Shown: positions 48,485-55,394 of the stretch, piece after piece | Numbering within the stretch: the first letter of the stretch is position 1 | Layout: every line of letters starts with the position of its first letter | Position numbers and translations under genes: made by a program | Source of the DNA: Thermus sp. LT1-2-5 | GTDB lineage: Bacteria > Deinococcota > Deinococci > Deinococcales > Thermaceae | Length of the DNA: 64,000 nt | Assembly: GCF_040363165.1 (NCBI RefSeq) | Contig: NZ_BSRG01000002.1 | Span: forward strand, 1 to 64,000 | Direction of reading: 5' to 3' | The notes under the pieces: model-generated | What the model was told of the DNA's origin: nothing | Database searches by the model: none | The model's input: only the letters and a program-made list of their open reading frames with translations

Positions 48485-49663
48485 TTCCCTCCACAACACC
48501 CGCACCCCCGGCTGGCGGAAAAAGTACGTGTAAGCCCAGTCTAGAAGGACAAGGAGGCGGTTACGGAACCCTACGAGTTCCCTCAAATGGACCAGGGACC
48601 AAAGGAGCCAAGCGGGTAGGCCAGCAAAAGCCAGTCGCCTCACTTCTGCTACCGCTCGGTTGCGCCCGATAACTGCAAGCTGACCCCTATCGCGGTAGCG
48701 GAAGGGAAGGGGGGCTTGTCCCTTTAGGGCCCTAAGGAGGTTCTTAGCGGCCCAGGCCCCCTGTTGCAAGGCCACCGGAGCCACCCCGGGAAGGCCTAAG
48801 CCGTTCACGTCCCCCACCACGTAAACCTCAGAGTGGTCGGGAAGCCGCAAAAAGGGGTCCGTGGGCACCCGGCCCCGGGGGTCCTGGGGTAGGCCCGGAA
48901 GCGGGTTCCCCTTGACCCCCACGGCCCAAAGGACGAGGTCGGCGGGGAAAAAGGTCCCGTCCTTCAGGACTACACCCCCTTCCTCCACCCGGGCCACCTG
49001 GGTCTGGAGGGCCACCCGCACCCCCAAACCAGAAAGGGCCTTTAGGGCGTAAGCGGAAAGCCCCGGGCGGAAAGTGGGAAGCAGCCTAGGCCCGGCCTCC
49101 AGAAGGTGTACCTCGGCGCCGGGGATCTCGGGAAAGTCCCGGGGAAGGACGTTACGTAGAAATTCAGTCAAGGCCCCGGAAAGCTCCACCCCCGTGGCCC
49201 CCCCACCCACCACCACAAAGCGAAGGAGCTTTTGTCCCCACGCCGCCTCCTCTAAGGCCTTTAGGAGCCGGTTCCGGATTTTTATGGCGTCCTCCAGGGT
49301 CTTCAGGAAAAGGGCGTGTTCCTTTATGCCCAAAACTCCAAGGTCGTGAGGGTAGCTTCCCGTGGCTACGATAAGGTGGTGGTAGGGGAGCGCCTTTCCA
49401 CCTTCCAAAAAGAGTCGCCGCTCCTCTAGATCCACCTCCTCCACCCGGGCCAGGAGGAAACGCCCCTTCCGGAGGAGGGGCCGCAAGGGGTAGGCAATGG
49501 CCGGGGCCTCGAGAAATCCCGTGGCCACCTGGTAGAGGAGGGGCTGGAAGAGGTGGTGGTTGCGGACGTCCACGAGGAGGTAGGACACCCCCGCCCGGTC
49601 CAAGGCCTTAGCCGCCGCCAGGCCACCGAAACCGCCGCCCACAATGACGATGCCCTCTTCCAC
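48437..49663 (-). CDS. nrcN: Type II NADH dehydrogenase-like oxidoreductase (NrcN-like)
   Basis: 408-residue NAD(P)/FAD-dependent oxidoreductase of the NDH-2 family, GTG start after GGAGGAAGC. The FAD motif IVIVGGGFGGLAAAKAL opens the protein; VVVGGGATGVELSGAL (near 150) is the NADH site; VYVVGDVNG and VALQQGAWAAKNLL are the C-terminal FAD and quinone-side motifs. In Thermus thermophilus NrcN belongs to the nrcDEFN NADH dehydrogenase that feeds nitrate respiration; position after the nrcDEF-like genes supports the name. An A/T-rich 86-bp gap upstream may carry its own promoter. Confidence 0.88.
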   Translation of the reverse strand: MEEGIVIVGGGFGGLAAAKALDRAGVSYLLVDVRNHHLFQPLLYQVATGFLEAPAIAYPLRPLLRKGRFLLARVEEVDLEERRLFLEGGKALPYHHLIVATGSYPHDLGVLGIKEHALFLKTLEDAIKIRNRLLKALEEAAWGQKLLRFVVVGGGATGVELSGALTEFLRNVLPRDFPEIPGAEVHLLEAGPRLLPTFRPGLSAYALKALSGLGVRVALQTQVARVEEGGVVLKDGTFFPADLVLWAVGVKGNPLPGLPQDPRGRVPTDPFLRLPDHSEVYVVGDVNGLGLPGVAPVALQQGAWAAKNLLRALKGQAPLPFRYRDRGQLAVIGRNRAVAEVRRLAFAGLPAWLLWSLVHLRELVGFRNRLLVLLDWAYTYFFRQPGVRVLWRELPIEFSLCMGQEGGS

Positions 49664-49749
49664 GCTTCCTCCTTTCTCGGGGACCCCAAGGGTCCTCGTG
49701 ATAATTTTCCCTTAAAGGTTCGTGAATAAAGAAACAAAAAGCACACTCT

Positions 49750-50448
49750 CTAAAAGGCCGCCTCCAGGTTCCACCGCTTTACCTCGGTGATGAGCCGGTT
49801 CACATCAATCCCCCGAGGGCAGGCCTCGGTGCAGTTGTGGGCGTTGCGGCACTGCCAAACCCCGCTCCGCCCCCTCAAGCCATCCGGCAAGCCGCTCCTC
49901 CGCCCCCAGATTCCGGGAATCAAAAAGAAAGCGGTGCGCCTGGACAATGGCTACCGGGCCAATGTAGCGCCCGTTCACCCAGTAGACGGGGCAGCTGGAG
50001 GTGCAGGCGCCACAGAGGATGCACCGGGTGGTCTCCTCGTAGCGTGCCCGCCCCTCGGTGCTTTGCCACCTCTCCCGCTCGGGCGGAGGCTCAGGGTTGA
50101 TGAGGTAGGGCTTCACCGACCGGTAGGCCGCGAAGAAGGGCTCCATGTCCACAATAAGGCCCTTAATTAGCCTGAAGGCCTTCAAGGGCTCCACGCGGAT
50201 CCGGGGGCCCACGTCCTTCACCAGCGTCTTGCAAGCCAGCCGATTGCGGCCGTTGATGGTGCGAGTGTCGGAGCCGCAGATGCCCTGTCTGTAGGAGTAG
50301 CGGAAAGCCAGGGTTCCGTCCCCCTCGGTCTTCCCCCGCAAGAGGAGATCCAAGAGCCGCTCCCAGGAGAGGCCTCCAAAACGTAGCGCGCCCAACGGGA
50401 AGGTGCCCCAGGCACCGCCTGCCGACGGATCTCCAAAACCACCCTCAT
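49750..50448 (-). pseudogene. nrcF: Fumarate-reductase-like Fe-S subunit (NrcF-like), two frameshifts
   Basis: Related to SdhB/FrdB. The start ATG 50448 overlaps the stop of the membrane gene (ATGA): MRVVLEIRRQAVPGAPSRWA and so on. The frame is lost near 50373 (one base missing in GAGGCC) and again near 49860-49863 (one base missing in a run of four G), after which CRNAHNCTEACPRGIDVNRL completes the protein. CILCGACTSSCP gives the 4Fe-4S site. In the 2Fe-2S site the first cysteine is tyrosine (YRQGICGSD) and the third is Asp. The intact product would be about 232 residues. Mutational decay or assembly error are both possible. Confidence 0.8.
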
Positions 50449-51536
50449 GGCTTCTCCACTAGGAACCGGTGGTAACGGAAGGGGAAGACCCCCCTTTGCT
50501 CGTGCTTGAGGATCCGGTAGCCGTACTTGCCCGCCCAGGCGGGAACCTCGTAGGGTGCGTAGATGTCCTTGGAAAGGAGCTCCAGCACCACCCCCGAAGG
50601 CAGTTCCGCCATGGCCTCCGTGGCCCGGATCAGTCCCAGGGCGCACGGGGTACGGCGGTTGTCCAGGCGGCGGAGCGGCCGGACGCTGAGGTCCTCGAGG
50701 CGGCAAACCCCCTGCACCGGGGAGCACTGCCGGTAGAGGGGGCAGGTAATGAAGATGACTACAAGGCCGGCAAGCAGGAAGACCTTCAAGAGGATGAGGG
50801 CAAAGGGGAAGCCGAGGAAAGTGGAGAGGGGAAGCCGATAGGCCAAGGCCATCCCCAGACCGGTGAGGAAGACCGTGGGTAGGGCAAAGCGCACCACCCA
50901 GCGGAAGCGTTCCAGCTGCCTGGCCCCCGCTACCACCGCCGGCACCTGGGGGTGACGCATACCCACGGGCACGTTGACCCCAAGGTTGAAAAGCGCCCCA
51001 CCGAGCCAGAGGCCAAACGCGAGAAAGTGAAGCGCCCGTAGGAGGAACCCTTCCGGGGTGAGGGTGTCGGCCCAGGCCCAGAGGAGGAAGAGCCCCAAGG
51101 CTGAGGCGAAGGCCACCCGGGGCCATCCTGCCCACAGGGCCCCCGTAAGAAGCAGGGTGCCAAGGAAGAGAGGGCCTTTTAGCCCGCCTAGATAGGTGAA
51201 GAAAAGGGAAAGAGGGGCCGTGAGGGCCAGGGGCCAAGTAAGCCTCCGAGCCAGGTGGGCCCAGACCCGCCCTTCCTCCTCCAAAAACCCCGAGGCCTCC
51301 GGTAGATCCGGCTCCTTTCGGAGGTAGAAGGCCCGCCAAGCGGCAAACCCTAAGGCCAAGCCGCAGAGCCAGAGGAGGAGCCAGCGCACAACGAGCCATG
51401 CCGGGGCAAGACCCAGGTGCAGGCCGGTAAAGATCGCCCCCAGCAAAGAGGCCAGGCTGATGAGGGTAAAGGCCACCTTGGGCAGGAAGGGGACCTCTTG
51501 GCGGACCTCCACCACCAGGCCTGAGGGCAAGGCCAT
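50445..51536 (-). CDS. nrcE: Membrane protein with C-terminal TusA-like domain (NrcE-like)
   Basis: 363 residues from ATG 51536. Eight or so helices occupy residues 1-285 and include a CopD-like segment (LHFLAFGLWLGGALFNLGVNV). Residues about 290-363 form a TusA/SirA-like domain: LDNRRTPCALGLIRATEAM with the conserved cysteine, then SGVVLELLSKD and VPAWAGKYGYRIL. By position between ferredoxin and Fe-S subunit it is the membrane part of the nrc NADH dehydrogenase. A sulfur-carrier-like domain on such a subunit is unexpected. Confidence 0.8.
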   Translation of the reverse strand: MALPSGLVVEVRQEVPFLPKVAFTLISLASLLGAIFTGLHLGLAPAWLVVRWLLLWLCGLALGFAAWRAFYLRKEPDLPEASGFLEEEGRVWAHLARRLTWPLALTAPLSLFFTYLGGLKGPLFLGTLLLTGALWAGWPRVAFASALGLFLLWAWADTLTPEGFLLRALHFLAFGLWLGGALFNLGVNVPVGMRHPQVPAVVAGARQLERFRWVVRFALPTVFLTGLGMALAYRLPLSTFLGFPFALILLKVFLLAGLVVIFITCPLYRQCSPVQGVCRLEDLSVRPLRRLDNRRTPCALGLIRATEAMAELPSGVVLELLSKDIYAPYEVPAWAGKYGYRILKHEQRGVFPFRYHRFLVEKP

Positions 51537-51537
51537 C

Positions 51538-51801
51538 CTACTCCTCCAATACGTGAAGGTTGGGCAGGGTCTGGGCCCAGAGCCGATTCTTCTCAATGTA
51601 GTCCCGCCACTGGGGAGGAACGTCCTCCTCAGGGTAGATGGCGCTCACCGGGCAGGCGGGCACGCAGGCCCCGCAGTCAATGCACTCGTCCGGGTGGATG
51701 TAGAGTTGCTCCCCAGCATCGTAAATGCACTCCACGGGGCAGACTTCCTGGCAGGAACGGTCCTTGACACCGATGCAAGGCTCGCAGATTACGTGGGGCA
51801 T
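51538..51801 (-). CDS. nrcD: Seven-iron ferredoxin (NrcD-like)
   Basis: 87 residues: MPHVICEPCIGVKDRSCQEVCPVE then CIDCGACVPACPVSAI, the cysteine pattern of the 3Fe-4S/4Fe-4S ferredoxins known from Thermus. It is the first gene of the nrc-like operon, 12 nt after the start point deduced from motif-A site A7, with ribosome site GGAGGTGAGCC. It probably carries electrons within the Nrc dehydrogenase, although a general ferredoxin role is also possible. Confidence 0.88.
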   Translation of the reverse strand: MPHVICEPCIGVKDRSCQEVCPVECIYDAGEQLYIHPDECIDCGACVPACPVSAIYPEEDVPPQWRDYIEKNRLWAQTLPNLHVLEE

Positions 51802-51848
51802 GGCTCACCTCCAAGGCCCACTCTGGGGGATACCCCTTTAGCGGTCCA

Positions 51849-51860
51849 TGATGCAGGTCA
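51849..51860 (-). promoter_or_regulatory. Motif A site A7 (candidate DnrT box) of nrc operon
   Basis: TGACCTGCATCA on the minus strand followed by TGG; CAGAGT lies at the expected -10 position and the start point would be near 51813, 12 nt before the ferredoxin ATG. Confidence 0.6.
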
Positions 51861-51914
51861 AGGCCTAAGGACACCCTTTGTGCCCCTGGGTAAGGCACGC
51901 TTCCTGCCTCCCAC

Positions 51915-51946
51915 CTAGGCTCGAAGCATGCTAGGCTCGAAGTATG
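51915..51946 (+). repeat. Tandem 16-bp duplication at a gene start
   Basis: CTAGGCTCGAAGCATG is repeated at once as CTAGGCTCGAAGTATG (one mismatch). Both copies end in ATG; the second ATG is the start of the thioredoxin-like gene at 51944. Confidence 0.8.
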
Positions 51947-52333
51947 CTGCGAAAACCCTTGCCCCCGCTCTCCCTCTCCACCCCGGAAGGGGCCAAGGTC
52001 TACCTGCCTGACCTCAAGGGAAAGCCCTTGGCCCTGGTGCGGGACCTGACGCTGGCCCAGGACCTGGCCCGCAAGCACGCAGAACTCGAGGTGCTAAACG
52101 CCCAAGCCTTCCTCCTGGCTAAGACCCTCACCCCAAGCCCCCTGCCCCTCCTTCTAGACCCCAAGGAGGCGCTGCTTGCCGCCATCCCGCCAGGAGGCGC
52201 TCTGGTGGCGGACGCCCACCTGGAGGTCTACCACCTAGGCCCCGTGCGGAACGCCGAGGAGGTCTTGGACTGGCTCCGGTTCGTGGAGGCCCAGTGCCCA
52301 GAGTGCGTTTTGCCGGAGGCGGAATGGATCTGA
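51944..52333 (+). CDS. Thioredoxin/AhpC-fold protein
   Basis: 129 residues with a degenerate peroxiredoxin-like layout: LSLSTPEGAKVYLPDLKGKPLALVRD, PLLLDPKEALLAAIPPGGALVADAHLEVYHLG and a C-terminal CPEC. The peroxidatic Cys position is not occupied, so it is not a standard peroxiredoxin. It overlaps the DUF488 gene by 10 bp. The role is unknown; it sits divergent from the nrc operon. Confidence 0.7.
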   Translation: MLRKPLPPLSLSTPEGAKVYLPDLKGKPLALVRDLTLAQDLARKHAELEVLNAQAFLLAKTLTPSPLPLLLDPKEALLAAIPPGGALVADAHLEVYHLGPVRNAEEVLDWLRFVEAQCPECVLPEAEWI

Positions 52334-52668
52334 GGGTTAAACGGGTCTACGATCCCCCCTCCCCCGAGGACGGCCTGCGGGTCCTGGTGGACCGGCTCTG
52401 GCCCCGGGGGCTTTCCAAGGCCAAGGCCCAGGTGAGCTGGTGGGCACAAGAGCTTGCCCCTTCCGAGGCCCTGCGCCGCTGGTTCGCTCACGATCTAGCC
52501 AAGTACCCCGAGTTCCTCGCCCGCTATCGCGAGGAGGTGGCGGGAAACCCTTCCCTGACCAAGCTCAAGGCTCTGGCCCAAACGGGGCGAGTCACCCTCC
52601 TTTTCGCCGCCAAGGAAAGGCGCTACAACAACGCCCAAGCGCTGAGAGAGATTCTGGAAAACCCCTAA
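52324..52668 (+). CDS. DUF488 family protein
   Basis: 114 residues from ATG 52324. VKRVYDPPSPEDGLRVLVDRLWPRGLSK at the start and FAAKERRYNNAQALREIL at the end are diagnostic of the DUF488/YeaO family, small single-domain proteins of unknown biochemistry. It is co-transcribed with the thioredoxin-like gene. Confidence 0.9.
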   Translation: MDLRVKRVYDPPSPEDGLRVLVDRLWPRGLSKAKAQVSWWAQELAPSEALRRWFAHDLAKYPEFLARYREEVAGNPSLTKLKALAQTGRVTLLFAAKERRYNNAQALREILENP

Positions 52669-52679
52669 CCCCTCCCGGC

Positions 52680-52722
52680 TTGACGGAAGCGGCACGGGGG
52701 CGATATTATTTAGGAGTCCTAA
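52680..52722 (+). promoter_or_regulatory. Promoter and palindromic operator of cytochrome P460 gene
   Basis: TTGACG (52680-52685), 18 bp, TATTAT (52704-52709), directly followed by the palindrome TTAGGAGTCCTAA (52710-52722, 6-bp arms, 1-bp spacer) at the start point. The MarR-type gene two positions on is a likely binder, by analogy with MarR autoregulation. Confidence 0.7.
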
Positions 52723-52732
52723 GGAGGCGGCA

Positions 52733-53215
52733 ATGACGAGGTCGGGAACCGAGAAAGCGGGGATTTTGCTGGTCCTGCTGGCGCTCCTTTTGTCTTTTGG
52801 GCAAGAAGGGGTTCCTTACCCTGAGGGCTTCCGGCTTTGGCTCCACGTGAAGAGCATGGAGCTCAAGCCCGGCCATCCCCTCTACGAGAGCTTCGGCGGG
52901 TTGCACCACATCTACGTGAACCCCACGGGGCTTCCCACGTACCTGGAGGGCAAGAAGGCCCCCTTCCCCAAGGGCACGGTCATCGTGTTCGACCTGGTGG
53001 AGGCCAAGTCCGAAGGGAACGCCCTTGTGGAAGGTCCGCGGAAGCTCATCGGCGTCATGGTCAAAGACCCCGAGCGCTACCCGGAAACGGGCGGTTGGGG
53101 CTACTACGCCTTCGGCCCCGACAAGCAGCTCCTGGCCGTGGACCCCAAGGCCTGCCACGCCTGCCACCAGGGGGCGGCCAACACCGATTACGTCTTCAGC
53201 GTCTTCCGGCCCTAA
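52733..53215 (+). CDS. Cytochrome P460 family protein
   Basis: 160 residues with a hydrophobic N-terminal signal or anchor (ILLVLLALLLSFGQ). The fold pattern matches cytochrome P460/c'-beta: FRLWLHVKSMEL, HHIYVNPTGL, PKGTVIVFDLVE, GVMVKDPERYPETGGWGYYAF and the C-terminal heme motif CHACH followed by TDYVFSVF. Such proteins bind heme covalently and oxidise hydroxylamine or bind NO. Beside nitrite and NO reductase genes, protection against nitrogen-oxide intermediates is a plausible role. Confidence 0.88.
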   Translation: MTRSGTEKAGILLVLLALLLSFGQEGVPYPEGFRLWLHVKSMELKPGHPLYESFGGLHHIYVNPTGLPTYLEGKKAPFPKGTVIVFDLVEAKSEGNALVEGPRKLIGVMVKDPERYPETGGWGYYAFGPDKQLLAVDPKACHACHQGAANTDYVFSVFRP

Positions 53216-53224
53216 GCTAAGGGG

Positions 53225-53770
53225 GTGGACGCTGAGGAGAAACTCCTCTTCCTTCTAGAGCGCCTGGCCCAGGCGGAACGGGCCCTTCTCACGCAAAAGG
53301 CCCACCGCCTGGGCCTTTCCGCCACCCAAGCCCAGCTCCTCCTCCACCTGGCGGCAAGGCCCCAGGGGGTGGTGGACCTGGCCCACCTCCTCGCCCTCAC
53401 CCCGGCCACGGTGAGCGAGGCCCTGGGCGCCCTGGAACGGAAGGGGCTTTTGGCGCGGGAAAAAGACCCAGAGGACAAACGGCGCTCCCGCCTTGGCCTC
53501 ACGCCTAAGGGAAGGCGGCTGGCGGAGGCCCTGGGGGATTACCTAGACCCCGTGCGGAGGGCGCTTACGGGGATGGACCAGAAGGCCCTTCTCCTTCCCC
53601 TCATGCGCCTCCTCGAGGGCCTGGTGCGCCAGGGTGTGATGGCGGACACGGGCATGTGCCTCACCTGCCGCCATCTCCGGGCAGAGGGAGGGTTCCGCTG
53701 CGCCCTCCTCGAGCTCACCCTGACCCCAGAGGACCTCCGCCTCGCCTGCCCGGACCACAACTCTGCATGA
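53225..53770 (+). CDS. MarR-family regulator with Cys-rich tail
   Basis: 181 residues, GTG start. Residues 1-140 are a MarR winged helix (LGLSATQAQLLLHLAARPQGVVDLAHLLALTPATVSEALGALERKGLL, shown here in spirit by ATQAQLLLHLA and TPATVSEALGALERKGLL). The C-terminal 35 residues add four cysteines (MCLTCRHL, FRCALLE, LACPDH) that could bind a metal or Fe-S cluster. It follows the P460 gene by 9 bp and may control it through the palindrome at 52710. Confidence 0.88.
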   Translation: MDAEEKLLFLLERLAQAERALLTQKAHRLGLSATQAQLLLHLAARPQGVVDLAHLLALTPATVSEALGALERKGLLAREKDPEDKRRSRLGLTPKGRRLAEALGDYLDPVRRALTGMDQKALLLPLMRLLEGLVRQGVMADTGMCLTCRHLRAEGGFRCALLELTLTPEDLRLACPDHNSA

Positions 53771-53817
53771 CGCTGGCTCTACCGGGTAGGCCTGCCCTTA
53801 AGCACCCCTTGGGGGGG

Positions 53818-54186
53818 CTAAGCGCTATCCCAAGCTCCGTGTACCTCAGTGGGCGTAAAGGTTGCGGGTTCCGGTTGCCGAAGCGGACGCCTATGGGGTT
53901 GAGTACAAGGGCAATCTCCTCATCCTTCAGCCGGCCCATGGGAGGCATCAGCCGCCATACGTAAAAGGACCCACCTTAAGGGAGCCTTGCAGGCCAAAGG
54001 CCACCACCTGCACCAACTAGGCACGCCCCTTAGGGTCTTGGAATAAAGGGTCTAACCCCGCCCTGGAACCCCTTGCCCCGGGGGCGGATGACAGCCAGCG
54101 CAATACTCTGCGTAGAGCTTGCCTCCATCCTGGGCCAAAGCCATCCCTAACAACGCTAACGTCAAGATCATCCACTTGTGCCTCAT
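53818..54186 (-). pseudogene. Decayed small cytochrome c gene
   Basis: The start ATG 54186 overlaps the stop of the nirJ-like gene (ATGA). The first 44 codons read as signal peptide and heme site (MRHKWMILTLALLGMALAQ, then GKLYAEYCAGCHPPPGQG). The frame then breaks, but later pieces in other frames (LVQVVAFGLQGSLKVGPFTYGG, MPPMGRLKDEEIALVLN, FTPTEVHGAWDSA and stop at 53818) complete a class I cytochrome c like the one at 41808. At least four indels are needed. It was probably the electron donor (NirC/NirM type) of the nir operon. Confidence 0.85.
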
Positions 54187-55316
54187 CCTCTTTCCGCAAG
54201 GGGGCGCTTGCCCTTCAGGTCCAACCACGCCGGCGGCACATAGGCGCAGCGGGGGTCAGCAGCCAGGTAGTCCCCCGTTTCCGCCCAGGCCCGAGCCCGG
54301 CTCCCTCCACAGACGTAGCGGTACTCGCAAACTCCGCACTTCCCCTTAAGGAGGTTTTTGTCACGGAGTTCGCGGAAAAGCAGGCTTTCTCGGTAAATCT
54401 CCAGAAGAGACTTTTCTCGCACGTTGCCTGCATACACCGGCAAAAAGCCCGAAGGGGCCACATGCCCAGTGGCCGACACGAAAACAAATCCGTTGCCGTC
54501 CGTGACTCCCAAGCGGGAGTGTTCCATGCCGTCTTGAAAATATTCCCGGTGCAGGCTTTCACCAGCCGCCAAAGCTCGGTCCTTTCCCCCTTCCGCCTGC
54601 CGCCTTTGTAAAACCACCCGACGGAAGTGGTGGGCCTCGGTGGTCTTGACGTGGAAGGGATAAGCCTTGGAAACCTCGTAAAGCCAGTGGAGGATCTCCT
54701 CAAACTCCTTAGCGGAAAGCTGCTTGAGAAACGTTCCCCGTCCCACGGGGACCAGAAAGAAGAGGCTCCAAAGGATCACGCCTTTTTCCGCCAAGAGTTC
54801 GGGTATCGCCTTAAGTTCGGGCCAGTTATCCCGGGTTACCGTAGTGTTCACCTGTGTGGGAAGCCCCGCTTCCCGGGCCCAGTCCAAAGCCACCAAGGTC
54901 CGGGCGAAAGTACCCTTTTCCCCCCTGAAGGCATCGTGGCTCTCCGGGCTTGCCCCGTCCAGGGAAAGGGCAAGCCGAGTTACCCCAGCCTCCTTCAAAC
55001 GGAATACCGTATCCCTGGTGAGTAAGGGAGTCGCAGCAGGGGTCAAGCCCACCTTCAAGCCCCGGTCTCGAGCATGCTCAACGAGATGAAAAAGGTCTCG
55101 CCGGGCCAAGGGATCCCCACCGGTGAGAAGGAGGAGGGGCTTAGGGGTGTAGGTGGCCACCTCCTCTATAAGGCGCAAGCCCTCGTCTGTGGAGAGCTCC
55201 CCCGGCAGGGGATGAGGCATGGCCGAGGCCCGGCAATGCCGGCACGCTAACATGCAGGCGTTCGTCACCTCCCAGGCAACTAGGTAGGGGTATTGGGCAA
55301 AGTCTGGGCGTTCCAT
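54183..55316 (-). CDS. nirJ: Radical SAM/SPASM protein, NirJ-like (heme d1 synthesis)
   Basis: 377 residues from ATG 55316. The radical SAM triad is CMLACRHC (near residue 21), with GGDPLARRDLF downstream, and a C-terminal SPASM-like cysteine set GKCGVCEYRYVCGGSRARA and DPRC. Located next to nirS, it is the likely NirJ, which acts on the heme d1 precursor. The ATG at 55316 was chosen since a motif-A box is centred exactly 41.5 bp upstream; ATG 55364 lies inside that box. The family also contains other SPASM maturases, so the precise step is inferred. Confidence 0.8.
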   Translation of the reverse strand: MERPDFAQYPYLVAWEVTNACMLACRHCRASAMPHPLPGELSTDEGLRLIEEVATYTPKPLLLLTGGDPLARRDLFHLVEHARDRGLKVGLTPAATPLLTRDTVFRLKEAGVTRLALSLDGASPESHDAFRGEKGTFARTLVALDWAREAGLPTQVNTTVTRDNWPELKAIPELLAEKGVILWSLFFLVPVGRGTFLKQLSAKEFEEILHWLYEVSKAYPFHVKTTEAHHFRRVVLQRRQAEGGKDRALAAGESLHREYFQDGMEHSRLGVTDGNGFVFVSATGHVAPSGFLPVYAGNVREKSLLEIYRESLLFRELRDKNLLKGKCGVCEYRYVCGGSRARAWAETGDYLAADPRCAYVPPAWLDLKGKRPLAERG

Positions 55317-55351
55317 GTTCCTAGCCTTTGGGAAAAGATCCTTAGCCTCCA

Positions 55352-55363
55352 TGATCCGGGTCA
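55352..55363 (-). promoter_or_regulatory. Motif A site A4 (candidate DnrT box)
   Basis: TGACCCGGATCA on the minus strand followed by TGG. AAGGCT is at -12 to -7 of the ATG at 55316 and the centre is 41.5 bp from that ATG: a leaderless activated promoter for nirJ, inside the nirS-nirJ gap. Confidence 0.65.
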
Positions 55364-55394
55364 TGGGGGAGGAAACATTCCTCCCCCAACCCTG

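Noticed and set aside
51867-51885. Motif-B copy near the nrc operon (AAGGACACCCTTTGTGCC)
   Set aside because: Only one good half-site; spacing and second arm do not fit.
55317-55364. Upstream ATG of the nirJ-like gene
   Set aside because: The ATG falls inside the activator box; the ATG at 55316 is at the expected start point.
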